The translations under genes and the position numbers were made by a program. The notes beneath the pieces are model-generated. The model searched no databases, was not told the DNA's origin, and worked only from the letters and a program-made list of their open reading frames with translations. 64,000 nucleotides of DNA from Paractinoplanes tereljensis (GTDB lineage Bacteria; Actinomycetota; Actinomycetes; Mycobacteriales; Micromonosporaceae), in NCBI RefSeq assembly GCF_016862435.1, contig NZ_BOMY01000048.1:124001-188000 (forward strand), given 5' to 3'. Below, one piece after another: positions 1 to 8,687 of the stretch. Within the stretch, counting starts at the first letter, position 1, and every line of letters starts with the position of its first letter.

Positions 1-1256
1 GTGTTCGCCTGAGGGTCCTGGCTGACGATCTTGCCGGTGCAATCCTTGCCGCTGGTCGGCGCCTCGGGCGAGATGTTGTTCAGGTTCAGCGCCTTGAGAG
101 CCGCCCGCGCCTGCGCGTCGGTCTTGCCCTCGAGGTTGGGCATGGTGTGCGTGACGGCCTGCTGCTGGTCGCCGGTCTTGTCGTCGTTGCGGGACATCGC
201 CAGCGCGACCCCGAGCACCACCACGACCAGCACGCCGAGGGCGGCCAGCGCGGCCATCACCCAGGACGAGGACTTCCGCTCCGGCTGCGGCGGCATGCCG
301 CCGATCGGGCGCTGCATGGTGGTGGCGGCCTGCGGCTGCCACTGCCGAGTCGCCTGACCGTGCATCGCCATCGTTTCGGCCTGGCTCATCACCGGGGTGG
401 CCAGCACCGGACGACCGGCGACCGCACGCAGCGCGTCGGCACGCATCTCCTGGGCGCTCTGGTACCGGTTCAACGGGTTCTTGGCCAGCGCCTTCAGGAC
501 GATCGCGTCGACGTCCCGGCTCACCTCGGGGTTGACGTCGCTGGGCGCCTTCGGTTCTTCCCGAACGTGCTGGTAGGCCACGCTCACCGGGCTGTCGCCG
601 ACGAACGGCGGGTGCCCGACGAGCAGCTCGAAGAGCACGCAGCCGGCCGCGTACACATCGGAGCGGGCGTCGACGGACTCACCGCGCGCCTGCTCGGGGG
701 AGAGATATTGGGCCGTACCGATCACCGCGCTGGTCTGCGTCATGGTGGTCGCGCCGCTGGCCAGGGCCCGCGCGATGCCGAAGTCCATGACCTTGACCTG
801 GCCGTTCTGTGTGATCATCACGTTGCCGGGCTTGATGTCCCGGTGGATGATCCCGTGCCGGTGGCTGAACTCCAGCGCGGCGTCGATGTCGGCGATGATC
901 TCGAGCGCCCGGCGCTGCTGAAGCCGCTGCTCCTGGGCGAGAACTTCCTTGAGGGTCCGCCCGTTGACGAACTCCATCACGATGAACGGCAGTTTCTCGC
1001 CGGTCGACGAGATCTCCTCGCCGGTGTCGTAGACGGCAACGATCGCCGGGTGGTTGAGGGCGGCCGAGTTTTGCGCCTCGCGCCGGAATCGTTCCTGAAA
1101 GGTCGCGTCGCGGGCCAGGTCGGTGCGCAGCATTTTGATGGCCACGTCGCGGCCCAGCCGGAGGTCACGTCCTCGGTGCACCTCGGCCATTCCGCCGTAG
1201 CCCAATAGCTCGCCGACCTGGTACCTGCCACCGAGCAGGCGGGCCTGCGCCGTCAT
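1..1256 (-). CDS. pknB: Ser/Thr protein kinase PknB, 3' end cut by window
   Basis: Membrane Ser/Thr kinase that senses cell-wall fragments and phosphorylates growth and division proteins. It reads on minus from ATG 1254-1256, and the frame is still open at base 1, so the C-terminus lies outside the window. About 418 residues are visible. The kinase domain starts at residue ~10 with a glycine loop (GYGGMAEV), the lysine in VAIKML near residue 41, the catalytic loop HRDIKPGN and the DFG motif (MDFGIA). A linker rich in Gln, Pro and Met follows, then one membrane segment (LGVLVVVVLGVALAM) and the beginning of an extracellular PASTA repeat (MPNLEGKTDAQA). The ATG overlaps the pknA stop in an ATGA, so the two are translationally coupled. 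It is the last visible gene of the fhaA-to-pknB operon. The number of PASTA repeats cannot be seen. Confidence 0.95.
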   Translation of the reverse strand, partial: MTAQARLLGGRYQVGELLGYGGMAEVHRGRDLRLGRDVAIKMLRTDLARDATFQERFRREAQNSAALNHPAIVAVYDTGEEISSTGEKLPFIVMEFVNGRTLKEVLAQEQRLQQRRALEIIADIDAALEFSHRHGIIHRDIKPGNVMITQNGQVKVMDFGIARALASGATTMTQTSAVIGTAQYLSPEQARGESVDARSDVYAAGCVLFELLVGHPPFVGDSPVSVAYQHVREEPKAPSDVNPEVSRDVDAIVLKALAKNPLNRYQSAQEMRADALRAVAGRPVLATPVMSQAETMAMHGQATRQWQPQAATTMQRPIGGMPPQPERKSSSWVMAALAALGVLVVVVLGVALAMSRNDDKTGDQQQAVTHTMPNLEGKTDAQARAALKALNLNNISPEAPTSGKDCTGKIVSQDPQAN

Positions 1257-2590
1257 AGCGTCTGTCGTCCTTCGTTAGCACGGTTCCAGCCGGGTTTGGC
1301 GCCGGTCTGTCTGGTTAGACGGTACGACGCCGCCGACGGTTCATTGTCGGCGGTGCCCTTCTGGGCGACTGCCACGGACACCGGCCGGTCGCTCATCGCG
1401 TTGTTGCCCTGCTTGTAGAGGAACGAGATGACCCCGGCACACAGCAGGACCAGCAGCGCGAGGACCACGGCGAGCACGATCAACACCTGCCGGCCGGCCG
1501 AACTCTCCGGCTTCGCCGTCGGAATCGGCTGCGCCTGAGCGGGCCGAGGCGCGGCGTACGGCGGGTGGTACGGCTGCGGCTGGGGTTGTTGTTGCATCGG
1601 CGGCCCGGAGGGTACGGACGCGGCACCGCGCGCGCCCGAGGTGGGTCGCGGCACCGGAGGGTACGGCGGGCGAGCGCTGCCGCTGATCGGCGCACCCGAG
1701 AACGGGGCCGCGGCCGGGCTGGCCGGCGCGGGCGTGCGAGCCGGCTGACCGGCCGGTTGCTGTGACGTGGTGGCCAGCGCCGACGCGGCCTGCCGGGCCA
1801 CTGCGGCCATCGCCGAGGCGGACGGCCAGCGGGCACCCGGGTCCTTGGCCAGCGCCCGGTCCACGATGGCGCGCACCGAGGGCGGGATGTCGGCGGGCAG
1901 CGGCCGGGGCGTCTCCCGGACGTGCTTCATGGCGATCTCGATCGGTGTGGCGCCGTCGAACGGCCGGTGCCCGGAGAGGCACTGGTAGGCGACCACGCCC
2001 AGCGCGTAGACGTCGGAGGCCGCCGTGGCGCCCTCGCCGGAAGCCTGCTCGGGCGAGATGTACGAGGCGGTGCCGAGCACCGAACCGGCCACGGTCAGCT
2101 GGCCGACCAGGGCCGACCGGGCGATACCGAAGTCGGTGAGCACCAGCGTGCCGTTCGGGCGCACCAGTAGGTTGCCGGGCTTCACGTCGCGGTGCACGAT
2201 GCCGTTCGCGTGCGCCGCCTGCAGCGCGTCGGCGGCCTGGGCGACAAGCGCCATGGTGCGGGCCGGGGTGAGCCGGCCGACCCGGCTCAGCGTGCGGGAC
2301 AGCGCGTCGCCTTCTACGTATTCCATGACCAGGAACGCGAGCTGCTGGTCACTGCCGTAGTCGTAGACGTCGACGACCCCGGGGTGGTTGATCGTGGCCA
2401 TGGTGCGGGCCTCGCCGCGGAACCGCTCGGCGAAGCCGGGCTCGTCCAGCAGGGCCGGGAGCAGGATTTTGACAGCAACCGTCCGGCCCAGCACCTCGTC
2501 GGTGCCGCGCCACACGTCGCCCATCCCACCGCCGGCGATGCGCTCGTCGAGGCGGTACCGGCCGCCGAGGGTCACCCCAGGGCTGATCAT
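1253..2590 (-). CDS. pknA: Ser/Thr protein kinase PknA
   Basis: Receptor-type Ser/Thr kinase of 445 residues, partner of PknB in control of cell shape and septation. The kinase domain covers residues ~10-275: glycine loop IAGGGMGDV, lysine in VAVKIL, catalytic loop HRDVKPGN, DFG (LTDFGIA) and the SPEQ/SDVY segments. A Pro/Ala/Gln-rich linker of about 90 residues precedes one membrane segment near residues 378-400 (VLALLVLLCAGVISF). Only ~45 residues lie outside, with no PASTA repeat, as is usual for PknA. The ATG at 2588-2590 directly abuts the pbpA stop (2591-2593), and its own stop overlaps the pknB start. This places it in the middle of a tightly packed operon. Confidence 0.95.
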   Translation of the reverse strand: MISPGVTLGGRYRLDERIAGGGMGDVWRGTDEVLGRTVAVKILLPALLDEPGFAERFRGEARTMATINHPGVVDVYDYGSDQQLAFLVMEYVEGDALSRTLSRVGRLTPARTMALVAQAADALQAAHANGIVHRDVKPGNLLVRPNGTLVLTDFGIARSALVGQLTVAGSVLGTASYISPEQASGEGATAASDVYALGVVAYQCLSGHRPFDGATPIEIAMKHVRETPRPLPADIPPSVRAIVDRALAKDPGARWPSASAMAAVARQAASALATTSQQPAGQPARTPAPASPAAAPFSGAPISGSARPPYPPVPRPTSGARGAASVPSGPPMQQQPQPQPYHPPYAAPRPAQAQPIPTAKPESSAGRQVLIVLAVVLALLVLLCAGVISFLYKQGNNAMSDRPVSVAVAQKGTADNEPSAASYRLTRQTGAKPGWNRANEGRQTL

Positions 2591-4087
2591 TCAGTCCCCT
2601 CCCCCTCCGACTGCCGCTTTCATGATGAGCCCGGAGATTCGGGCAGCCTCGGCGCTGGCATGGCCACCGGACACGTTCTCCAGCATGACGCAGACCGCCG
2701 AGACCGCCTCACCCTTGTCATTGAAGGCGAAGCCGATGAACCAGCCGTGCGGGTCGGCGCCGACCGCGTTCTGCGCCGTGCCGGTCTTGCCGCCGACCGT
2801 GTAGCCCTTGATCTTGGCCTTGGTGCCGGTGCCGTTCTCCACCACGCTGACCATCATGTCCTTGAGGTCGCTCGCCACGCTCTCGCTGATCGGCGTACGC
2901 GCCGTCTTGGGGTTGGCGGTGTAGATCGTCCGGCGGTCCGGGCTGAGCTCCTGCTGGACCAGGTAGGGGCGCATCTGCTTGCCGCCGTTGGCCACCGTGG
3001 CGGCCATCAGGGCGCCCTGGATGGCGGTCATCCGCACATCCCGCTGGCCGATCGAGGACTGGGCCAGAGCGCCCTTGTCGACGCTGCCGTCCGGGTTGGC
3101 GATGGCACCGGTGTGGCTGGCCGCCACCGGCAGACCGCTGCCCTCCAGGTTGCCGACGGTCAGCGAGTCGTCCTCGAAACCGAACGCCTTCGCCATCGCG
3201 ACGACCTTGTCGCGGCCGAGCGTGACGCCCAGCTTCGCGAAGCCGGTGTTGCAGCTCTCGGTCAGCGCCTCCTTGAGCGTGACCTGACTGCCCGGGCAGA
3301 CCTCGTCCTCGGCGTTGCGGATGACCGCGCCGCTCTCCTTGTACTGGCTGCCGGCCGGGATCTCGGTGTCGGTCTTGTAGCCGTCGCTGAGCGCGGCCGC
3401 CGAGACGATCACCTTCATCGTCGAGCCGGGCGGCAGCGTCTCCTGGGTGGCCCGGTTCAGCAGCGGCTGGTCGGAGTCCTTGAGCAGCTTGTTGTACGCC
3501 GCCGCGGCCGCCTTCTCGTCGTGGCTGACCAGCGGGTTGGGGTCGTAGCTGGGGATCGAGGCCATCGCCTGGATCGCGCCGGTCCGCGGGTCGATCGCGA
3601 CCGCGGCACCCTTCTCCACACCCCGCTCGTTGTTGAGCAGTTCCTTGTACGCCGTCTCCTGCGCCTTGGTGCTCAGCGACAGGACGATGTTGCCGCCGCC
3701 GGTGTTGTTGCCGGTGAACATGTCCTTCACCCGGTCGGCGAAGAGCTTGTCGCTCTCCCCGGAGAGGAAGTCGTTCTCGCTGTTCTCGATCCCGGTGGCG
3801 CCCAGGCTGACCGGGCGATAGCCGAGAACGGGCGCGTAGGCCTCTTTCTTCGGGTAGACCCGCAGGTATTTCAGAGCGTCGCCGGTGACCTTGTTCTGGG
3901 CCAGGCCGGTGCCGCCCGCCTCGATCACGCCGCGGGGGCGTTCGTACTGGGCGACGACCACCCGGCGGTTGAAGTCGTTGGTGCGGTAGTCGTCCGCCTT
4001 GTAGGCCTGAACCCAGTTCAGGTTCGCGAACAGCAGACCGAACAGGACGAGAGTGACCACGCCGGCCCGTCGCAGGGGAGCATTCAC
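2591..4087 (-). CDS. pbpA: Class B penicillin-binding protein PbpA (transpeptidase)
   Basis: Peptidoglycan D,D-transpeptidase of 498 residues, anchored by one N-terminal membrane segment (residues ~9-25). The PBP dimer domain is followed by the transpeptidase domain with all three catalytic motifs: SxxK as STMK with Ser222 and Lys225, SxN as SCN at 278-280, and KTG at 434-436 (VGGKTGTAQ). The frame is open far upstream in antisense of rodA. I chose the GTG at 4085-4087 because it gives the family N-terminus (NAPLRRAGVVTLVLFG) and overlaps the rodA stop by four bases (GTGA). It is expected to work with RodA, the glycan polymerase next to it, under control of PknA and PknB. Confidence 0.94.
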   Translation of the reverse strand: MNAPLRRAGVVTLVLFGLLFANLNWVQAYKADDYRTNDFNRRVVVAQYERPRGVIEAGGTGLAQNKVTGDALKYLRVYPKKEAYAPVLGYRPVSLGATGIENSENDFLSGESDKLFADRVKDMFTGNNTGGGNIVLSLSTKAQETAYKELLNNERGVEKGAAVAIDPRTGAIQAMASIPSYDPNPLVSHDEKAAAAAYNKLLKDSDQPLLNRATQETLPPGSTMKVIVSAAALSDGYKTDTEIPAGSQYKESGAVIRNAEDEVCPGSQVTLKEALTESCNTGFAKLGVTLGRDKVVAMAKAFGFEDDSLTVGNLEGSGLPVAASHTGAIANPDGSVDKGALAQSSIGQRDVRMTAIQGALMAATVANGGKQMRPYLVQQELSPDRRTIYTANPKTARTPISESVASDLKDMMVSVVENGTGTKAKIKGYTVGGKTGTAQNAVGADPHGWFIGFAFNDKGEAVSAVCVMLENVSGGHASAEAARISGLIMKAAVGGGGD

Positions 4088-5592
4088 GGCTGGATCACCT
4101 CCGTCATGGCGCCGTGCAGCTGAGTGGGTGCTTTCTTCGGTCCGGGGCCCGGGCGGTCCGAGCCCGCGCCGCTGGCCGCCGGGCCGCGCGCCGCGTTCGA
4201 GATGCGCAACAGCATCGCGATGAGCAGCCAGTTCGCCATCAGCGACGAGCCACCCGCGGACAGGAACGGGGTGGTCTGGCCGGTGAGCGGAATGAGTCCG
4301 GTGATGCCACCCAGGATGACGAAGACCTGCAAGCCCAGGGTGAACGCGAGACCGCCGGCGACCAGTTTGCCGAACGAGTCGCGGACGTTCAGGGCGGCCC
4401 GCATGCCGCGCTCGACGATCAACAGGTAGACCACGAGCAGCGCGGACAGCCCGAACAGGCCGATCTCCTCGCCCATCCCGGCGAAGATGAAGTCGGTCTG
4501 CACCTCGGGCACGAACCGCGGCGAGCCGGCCCCCGGCCCGGAACCGAACAGCCCGCCGGTGCCCAGCGACAGCAGACTCTGCACCAGCTGATAGCTGCCG
4601 CCGAGCCGCTCGTAGTTGGACAGGGCGAACGGGTCGAGCCAGACCTGGGCGCGGTCGTAGAAGTTGGCGAACGGGCCGCCCACCGACGCGCCGAGCAGGT
4701 AGGCCAGGTAGACGCCGCCGAAGAAGAGCAGCAGACCGATGATCAGCCAACTGGCCCGCTCGGTGGCGACGTAGAGCGTCACCACGAACAGGCCGAAGTA
4801 CAGCAACGCGGTGCCCAGGTCCTTCTCGAAGACCAGGACCAGGAGGCTGAGCAGCCAGACCGTGACGACCGGACCGAGGTCGCGGCCGCGCGGGAAGTCG
4901 ATGCCGAGGAACCGCTTGCTGGCCAGCGAGAGCACCTCGCGCTTGCGGACCAGGTAGTACGCGAAGAACGACACCAGCGCCAGCTTCGCGAACTCACCGG
5001 GCTGGATCGAGAACCCGCCCAGCCGGATCCACAGCTTGGCGCCGTTCACCTCGGAGAGGCTGCTCGGCAGCACCGCCGGGATCATCACCAGCACGATGCC
5101 GACCAGGCCCAGGGTGTACGCGTACCGGGAGATGACCTTGTGGTCGCGAACCAGCAGCAGAAGGATCGCCGCCAGGATCAACGAACCCAGTGTCCAGGCC
5201 AGCTGACGGCCACCGATGCCGGCGAAGATGCCGGGCACCGGCAGCTTCTCGGAGAGCGCGTCACCGATGTCGAGCCGGCGCAGGAACCCCACGCCCAGCC
5301 CGTTGATCAGCGCCACCGCCGGGATCAGCACCGGATCGGCGTACGGCGCGGTGAACCGGACCACCACGTGCAGGCCCAGGAACAGCACGCTGAGCAGCGC
5401 GGCCGGCACCCAGAAGGTCGGGGTGATCTCCCCGATCCGGTTCGCCTCGACGGTGGCGCCGTACGCCGCCACCAGGACCATCGCGAACGCCAGGAGACCC
5501 AGCTCGGCATTGCGCTGGGTCTTCATCCCCGGGATACGCGACATCTCACCCGTGGACGAGGGCGAAGGGGCCGGTACGGCGGGCGCGGTCAA
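4084..5592 (-). CDS. rodA: RodA/FtsW/SpoVE-family peptidoglycan glycosyltransferase
   Basis: SEDS-family polytopic membrane protein that polymerises glycan strands from lipid II during elongation. The conserved core begins at RNAELGLLAFAMVL and has about ten to twelve hydrophobic segments. Family motifs include NGAKLWIRLGGFSIQPGEFAKL and EKDLGTALL, and near the C-terminus PLTGQTTPFLSAGGSS. The start is uncertain. A TTG at 5590-5592 is preceded by GGGGA and gives an N-terminus of the usual length (~502 residues). A longer frame reaches a TTG at 5655, overlapping pstP by 35 bases without a visible ribosome site. An ATG at 5544 is also possible. It is coupled to pbpA by a GTGA overlap. Confidence 0.93.
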   Translation of the reverse strand: MTAPAVPAPSPSSTGEMSRIPGMKTQRNAELGLLAFAMVLVAAYGATVEANRIGEITPTFWVPAALLSVLFLGLHVVVRFTAPYADPVLIPAVALINGLGVGFLRRLDIGDALSEKLPVPGIFAGIGGRQLAWTLGSLILAAILLLLVRDHKVISRYAYTLGLVGIVLVMIPAVLPSSLSEVNGAKLWIRLGGFSIQPGEFAKLALVSFFAYYLVRKREVLSLASKRFLGIDFPRGRDLGPVVTVWLLSLLVLVFEKDLGTALLYFGLFVVTLYVATERASWLIIGLLLFFGGVYLAYLLGASVGGPFANFYDRAQVWLDPFALSNYERLGGSYQLVQSLLSLGTGGLFGSGPGAGSPRFVPEVQTDFIFAGMGEEIGLFGLSALLVVYLLIVERGMRAALNVRDSFGKLVAGGLAFTLGLQVFVILGGITGLIPLTGQTTPFLSAGGSSLMANWLLIAMLLRISNAARGPAASGAGSDRPGPGPKKAPTQLHGAMTEVIQP

Positions 5593-5620
5593 GACATCCC
5601 CAGACGTGTCGAGCGGATGG

Positions 5621-7033
5621 TCAGTTGACGGTCCGGCACGCCGCCGGATCGTCAACCGGCGGGGCGCTCTCGGTTACCTGAGCGGATGGCGTAGTGGCAG
5701 CAACGGTCGGTGTCGCCGAGGCATTCGGAGCGACCGGCGCCGAGGATTGCCCCGTGCCGGCCGGAGCCGTCGTGGCCGTGGTGTTCGGCGTGGTGCCGGC
5801 CGTGGCGCAGAGCGGCTTCAGATTGGGATTGGCCGGGTCGTCGTCGGTGAGCTCGTTGAGCGTCTCGACGGCGTCCGACCGGTTCTGCGCGTGAATGCCC
5901 TGCTTGACCCGCTCCTGCGCGACCGTGGTCAGGTCGTCGAGGCGGGCCGGGCTGGTCTCGTTCACGCTGGACAGGTCGAGCCCGGCGATCTGGCCCGGCA
6001 CGCCCTGGAAGATGGCGAGCTGGCCGGCCTCGGTCGAACCCACGTAGTACTGATCCTGGGTGTAGCGATAGCCCAGCCACAGGCCGCCGCCCAGCACCGC
6101 CAGCAGCACCACCACGAGCAGACCGGTACGCACCGGATGCCGCTTGGGCCGCGGCTCGCGGTCGTAGTTCTCCGGCTCGGCCGGCGGGGGCTGCGGTTGC
6201 CGCGGCTTCTGCAGAGCGGCCGCGCGGGCCGCCGCGGTCGAGCTGTCGGCCACCGTCGTGTTGCCCCGGTCCAGGGAGGCCGCGCCGCCCACGATCGGTG
6301 CCTGCTCGACGATGTCCTTGTCGATCGCGTCGGCGATGACCACGGTGATGTTGTCCGGGCCGCCGCCGCGCAGCGCCAGCTGCACCAGCCGCTCGACGCA
6401 CGCCTGCGGGTCGGCGATCTCCCGCATCGTCTGCCCGATCGTGTCCGAACTGACCACGCCGGACAGGCCGTCGCTGCAGATCAGGTAGCGATCGCCGACG
6501 AGCACCTGGCGGACCGAATATTCCGGGTCGATGTCGCGGCCGTCCAGAGCGCGGGTGAGCAGCGACCGCTGTGGGTGGCTGCTCGCCTCCTCCGGACTGA
6601 CCCGGCCCTCGTCCACCAGCATCTGGACGTACGTGTCGTCCTTGGTGATCTGGGCGAACTCGCCCCGGCGCAGCAGGTAGGCACGGCTGTCACCGATGTG
6701 CACCATGCCGAACTTGCTACCGGTGAAAAGCACCGCGGTCAGCGTCGTGCCCATGCCCTCGAGCTGAGGGTTGGCGTCGACGGTGTCCCGCAGATGCTGG
6801 TTCGCCTGGCCGACGGCGTGCCGAAGAGCGTCGACCAGGGCATCGCCCGGCACGTCCTCATCGAGCGGCGCCATCGCGGCAATAACGATGTTGGAGGCCA
6901 CGTCGCCGGCGGCCATGCCGCCCATCCCGTCGGCGACAGCAAGAAGCCGCGGCCCGGCGTAGACGGAGTCCTGGTTCAGGTCTCGGATCAGACCGCGGTC
7001 GCTCTGAGCGGCATAGCGCAGGGTCAGGGTCAT
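5621..7033 (-). CDS. pstP: PP2C-type Ser/Thr protein phosphatase PstP
   Basis: Metal-dependent (PPM) phosphatase of 470 residues that removes phosphates placed by PknA and PknB. The catalytic domain (residues ~5-240) shows the metal-binding motifs DLNQDSVYAG, ADGMGGMAAG, IGDSRAYL, CSDGLSG and GGPDNITVV. A Pro/Gln-rich juxtamembrane linker and one membrane helix (GLLVVVLLAVLGGGLWLGY, near residue 310) follow. The extracytoplasmic tail is about 140 residues and ends in a Thr/Ala/Ser-rich stretch. The ATG at 7031-7033 overlaps the fhaB stop in ATGA. Having the phosphatase in the operon of its two kinases is the standard actinobacterial arrangement. Confidence 0.95.
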   Translation of the reverse strand: MTLTLRYAAQSDRGLIRDLNQDSVYAGPRLLAVADGMGGMAAGDVASNIVIAAMAPLDEDVPGDALVDALRHAVGQANQHLRDTVDANPQLEGMGTTLTAVLFTGSKFGMVHIGDSRAYLLRRGEFAQITKDDTYVQMLVDEGRVSPEEASSHPQRSLLTRALDGRDIDPEYSVRQVLVGDRYLICSDGLSGVVSSDTIGQTMREIADPQACVERLVQLALRGGGPDNITVVIADAIDKDIVEQAPIVGGAASLDRGNTTVADSSTAAARAAALQKPRQPQPPPAEPENYDREPRPKRHPVRTGLLVVVLLAVLGGGLWLGYRYTQDQYYVGSTEAGQLAIFQGVPGQIAGLDLSSVNETSPARLDDLTTVAQERVKQGIHAQNRSDAVETLNELTDDDPANPNLKPLCATAGTTPNTTATTAPAGTGQSSAPVAPNASATPTVAATTPSAQVTESAPPVDDPAACRTVN

Positions 7034-7512
7034 GGCCGTAACTCGAGAGATGTGCGCCCGATCCGAATCGGAACGCCAAGGGGGACGGGAGTAGGTCCGG
7101 AGACCTTACCGCGGTCGAGATAGGTGCCGTTCGTCGAGCCGAGATCCTCGACGAACCACCCTCCGTCCCGCGGGACGATCCGAGCATGCCGGGCCGAGGC
7201 GAAGTCGTCGGTGATGACGAGCGTCGAATCCTCTGCCCGACCGATGGTGATCGGCAGTTCACCCAGAGTGATGCGAGTGCCGGCCAACTGGCCGGCCGTC
7301 ACGACGAGTTGCCGTGCGGCCTTACCGCGTTTCACTTTTGCCGGCCGGCCCGCGGGCATCGCGCCACCCACCCCCCGAGGGCTGGCGACGATGCTCTTGG
7401 ACCGGACCCCCGCGAAGAGATCCCGCCGGATCACCCCGACCACTGTGAACACGAAGATCCACAGAAGGATGAGGAACCCGAACCGGGCGACGGTAAGGAC
7501 GAATTCGGGCAA
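7030..7512 (-). CDS. fhaB: FHA-domain protein FhaB (FipA-like)
   Basis: Small phosphothreonine-binding protein of 160 residues. An N-terminal membrane segment (residues ~8-27, FGFLILLWIFVFTVVGVI) is followed by a basic linker and a C-terminal FHA domain (~75-160). The typical motifs GRAEDS, SARHARI and GSTNGTYL are present, the last two forming the phosphothreonine pocket. In mycobacteria FhaB/FipA links kinase signals to the divisome; that role is inferred here from the same operon position, between fhaA and pstP. The stop overlaps the pstP start by four bases, and five bases separate it from fhaA. Confidence 0.92.
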   Translation of the reverse strand: MPEFVLTVARFGFLILLWIFVFTVVGVIRRDLFAGVRSKSIVASPRGVGGAMPAGRPAKVKRGKAARQLVVTAGQLAGTRITLGELPITIGRAEDSTLVITDDFASARHARIVPRDGGWFVEDLGSTNGTYLDRGKVSGPTPVPLGVPIRIGRTSLELRP

Positions 7513-7517
7513 GGTGC

Positions 7518-8276
7518 CTAGCCGTCCACTCGGAAGGTCAACGTGGTGGTGCCCAGCTGGATCATGTCGCCCGGGTTGAGCGCCACGGCGGAAACCCGCT
7601 GGCCGTTCACCATCGTGCCGTTCGTCGAACCAAGGTCGGTCAGGACCACCTGGTTGCCGTCGTAGTCCAGACGGGCGTGCCGCCGTGAGATGCCGACGTC
7701 GGGTAGGCGAAGGTTCGCCTGGTCGCCACGGCCGATCACGGTCGAACCCATCTGCAACGGGTAGGTGCGCCCGTCCCCGGAGACCAGACCCACACTGCGG
7801 CCGTTCGGGCCGCCGTGCTGCTGATATCCACCCTGATGCTGGTCGTACGGCGGGTACTGCGGGCCGGCGTCATAAGCCGGCTGCTGCACGGGGGCAACCT
7901 CGCCACCCGTGTAGACCTCCGCGGTCACCCGGAACATGCCTGTGTCGAGACCCTCGCCTCGCTCGATCTCGACGATTACATCGCCGTAGACCGTCCACGC
8001 CTGCTCGCCGATGAACTCTGCCTGCGACTGCGCCAACTCCTGGGCGAGTGCGGCAGCGTACGGCGCGAGCCGGCTGTGGTCGTAAGGTGAGAGGTCGATC
8101 ACGTAGCGGTTGGGCACCAAGGTGCGGCCACCGGCGAGGATGGCCTTGTGCGCCTCTGCCTCCCGCTGCATGGCATTCAGAATCTCCACCGGGTGCACGA
8201 CACCCTTGAACACCTTCGCGAAGGCCCCCTCGACCAGGCCTTCCAATCGCTTTTCAAAGCGCTGCAGCACGCTCAC
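7518..8276 (-). CDS. fhaA: FHA-domain protein FhaA (DUF3662 + FHA)
   Basis: Cytoplasmic adaptor of 252 residues and first gene of the kinase operon. The N-terminal DUF3662 domain (residues ~1-125) opens with LQRFEKRLEGLVEGAF. A Tyr/Gln/Gly-rich linker (AYDAGPQYPPYDQH) leads to a C-terminal FHA domain (~165-252) with GRGDQANL, SRRHARLD and GSTNGTMVNG. FhaA binds phosphorylated targets such as the MviN/pseudokinase complex in mycobacteria. The frame is open upstream to 8579, across the tRNA-Leu gene, so I set the start at GTG 8274-8276. That codon has a GAGGAG ribosome site and gives the family N-terminus. The operon promoter should lie in 8277-8495. Confidence 0.92.
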   Translation of the reverse strand: MSVLQRFEKRLEGLVEGAFAKVFKGVVHPVEILNAMQREAEAHKAILAGGRTLVPNRYVIDLSPYDHSRLAPYAAALAQELAQSQAEFIGEQAWTVYGDVIVEIERGEGLDTGMFRVTAEVYTGGEVAPVQQPAYDAGPQYPPYDQHQGGYQQHGGPNGRSVGLVSGDGRTYPLQMGSTVIGRGDQANLRLPDVGISRRHARLDYDGNQVVLTDLGSTNGTMVNGQRVSAVALNPGDMIQLGTTTLTFRVDG

Positions 8277-8495
8277 CGGCTCCTCCTCGGCTTCCGAGGA
8301 CATGATGGTATCCGGCCGCCGCTTCCGCATCTTCAGCTCAAGCACGACCGGCACTTCTGACCCTCGTATGACCCCCACAAACGCCGTGCTAATCTTCTCG
8401 GCGTTGCAGGCGATAACAACTCGCTTGGTGACGAGCGACAGCGTAGTCTGTCGCAGCCAGTAACAAGAAGTTGGCCCAGCAAGCCAACTTGCCAC

Positions 8496-8578
8496 GGGGA
8501 TGTGGCGGAATGGCAGACGCGCACGGTTCAGGTCCGTGTGTCCGAAAGGACGTGGGGGTTCAACTCCCCCCATCCCCA
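8496..8578 (+). tRNA. tRNA-Leu (anticodon CAG)
   Basis: 83-nt class II tRNA without encoded CCA. The acceptor GGGGATG (8496-8502) pairs with CATCCCC (8571-8577), with discriminator A at 8578. The anticodon stem CACGG/CCGTG encloses loop TTCAGGT, giving anticodon CAG, which reads the dominant Leu codon CTG. A long variable arm (GTCC-GAAA-GGAC) and the T-arm GGGGG-TTCAACT-CCCCC confirm the leucine class. Confidence 0.96.
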
Positions 8579-8589
8579 CGAGTGGGCCA

Positions 8590-8628
8590 GGGGGCCTGTG
8601 TTCGCAGAAAGCGCGAACGCAGGCCCCC
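8590..8628 (+). terminator. Terminator hairpin of tRNA-Leu
   Basis: Sixteen-base-pair stem (8590-8605 with 8613-8628, one wobble pair) around a seven-base loop, eleven bases after the tRNA. It lacks a long T-tract, which is common for high-GC actinobacteria. Confidence 0.8.
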
Positions 8629-8629
8629 T

Positions 8630-8687
8630 CGTCATATCTGCTCCGGGGGCCGAGCCCCCGGAAACCCCGCGGTGCGATGGTTGCGCC
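8630..8687 (+). repeat. Dispersed 58-bp tRNA-associated repeat, copy A
   Basis: The 58 bases after the tRNA-Leu terminator match the reverse strand at 43221-43278 at 52 of 58 positions with no gap. Both begin CGTCATATCT, contain a GAGCCCCCGGAAACCCCGCG core and end TGCGCC. The core holds a small palindrome (TCCGGGGGC-CGA-GCCCCCGGA). Immediately after it, 8682-8701 is imperfectly repeated in tandem at 8702-8721 (17 of 20 identical). The rest of the gap to 8987 contains no gene that I can support. Confidence 0.8.

Noticed and set aside
2192..4123. Long plus-strand open frame opposite pknA/pbpA
   Set aside because: It runs antisense to two genes with clear domains and motifs, is rich in Arg/Gly/Val/Asp runs and has no recognisable domain. 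It is a GC-rich shadow.
8277..8579. Longer FhaA start through the tRNA-Leu
   Set aside because: It would translate the antisense of a complete tRNA, and the GTG at 8276 has a good ribosome site and the family N-terminus.
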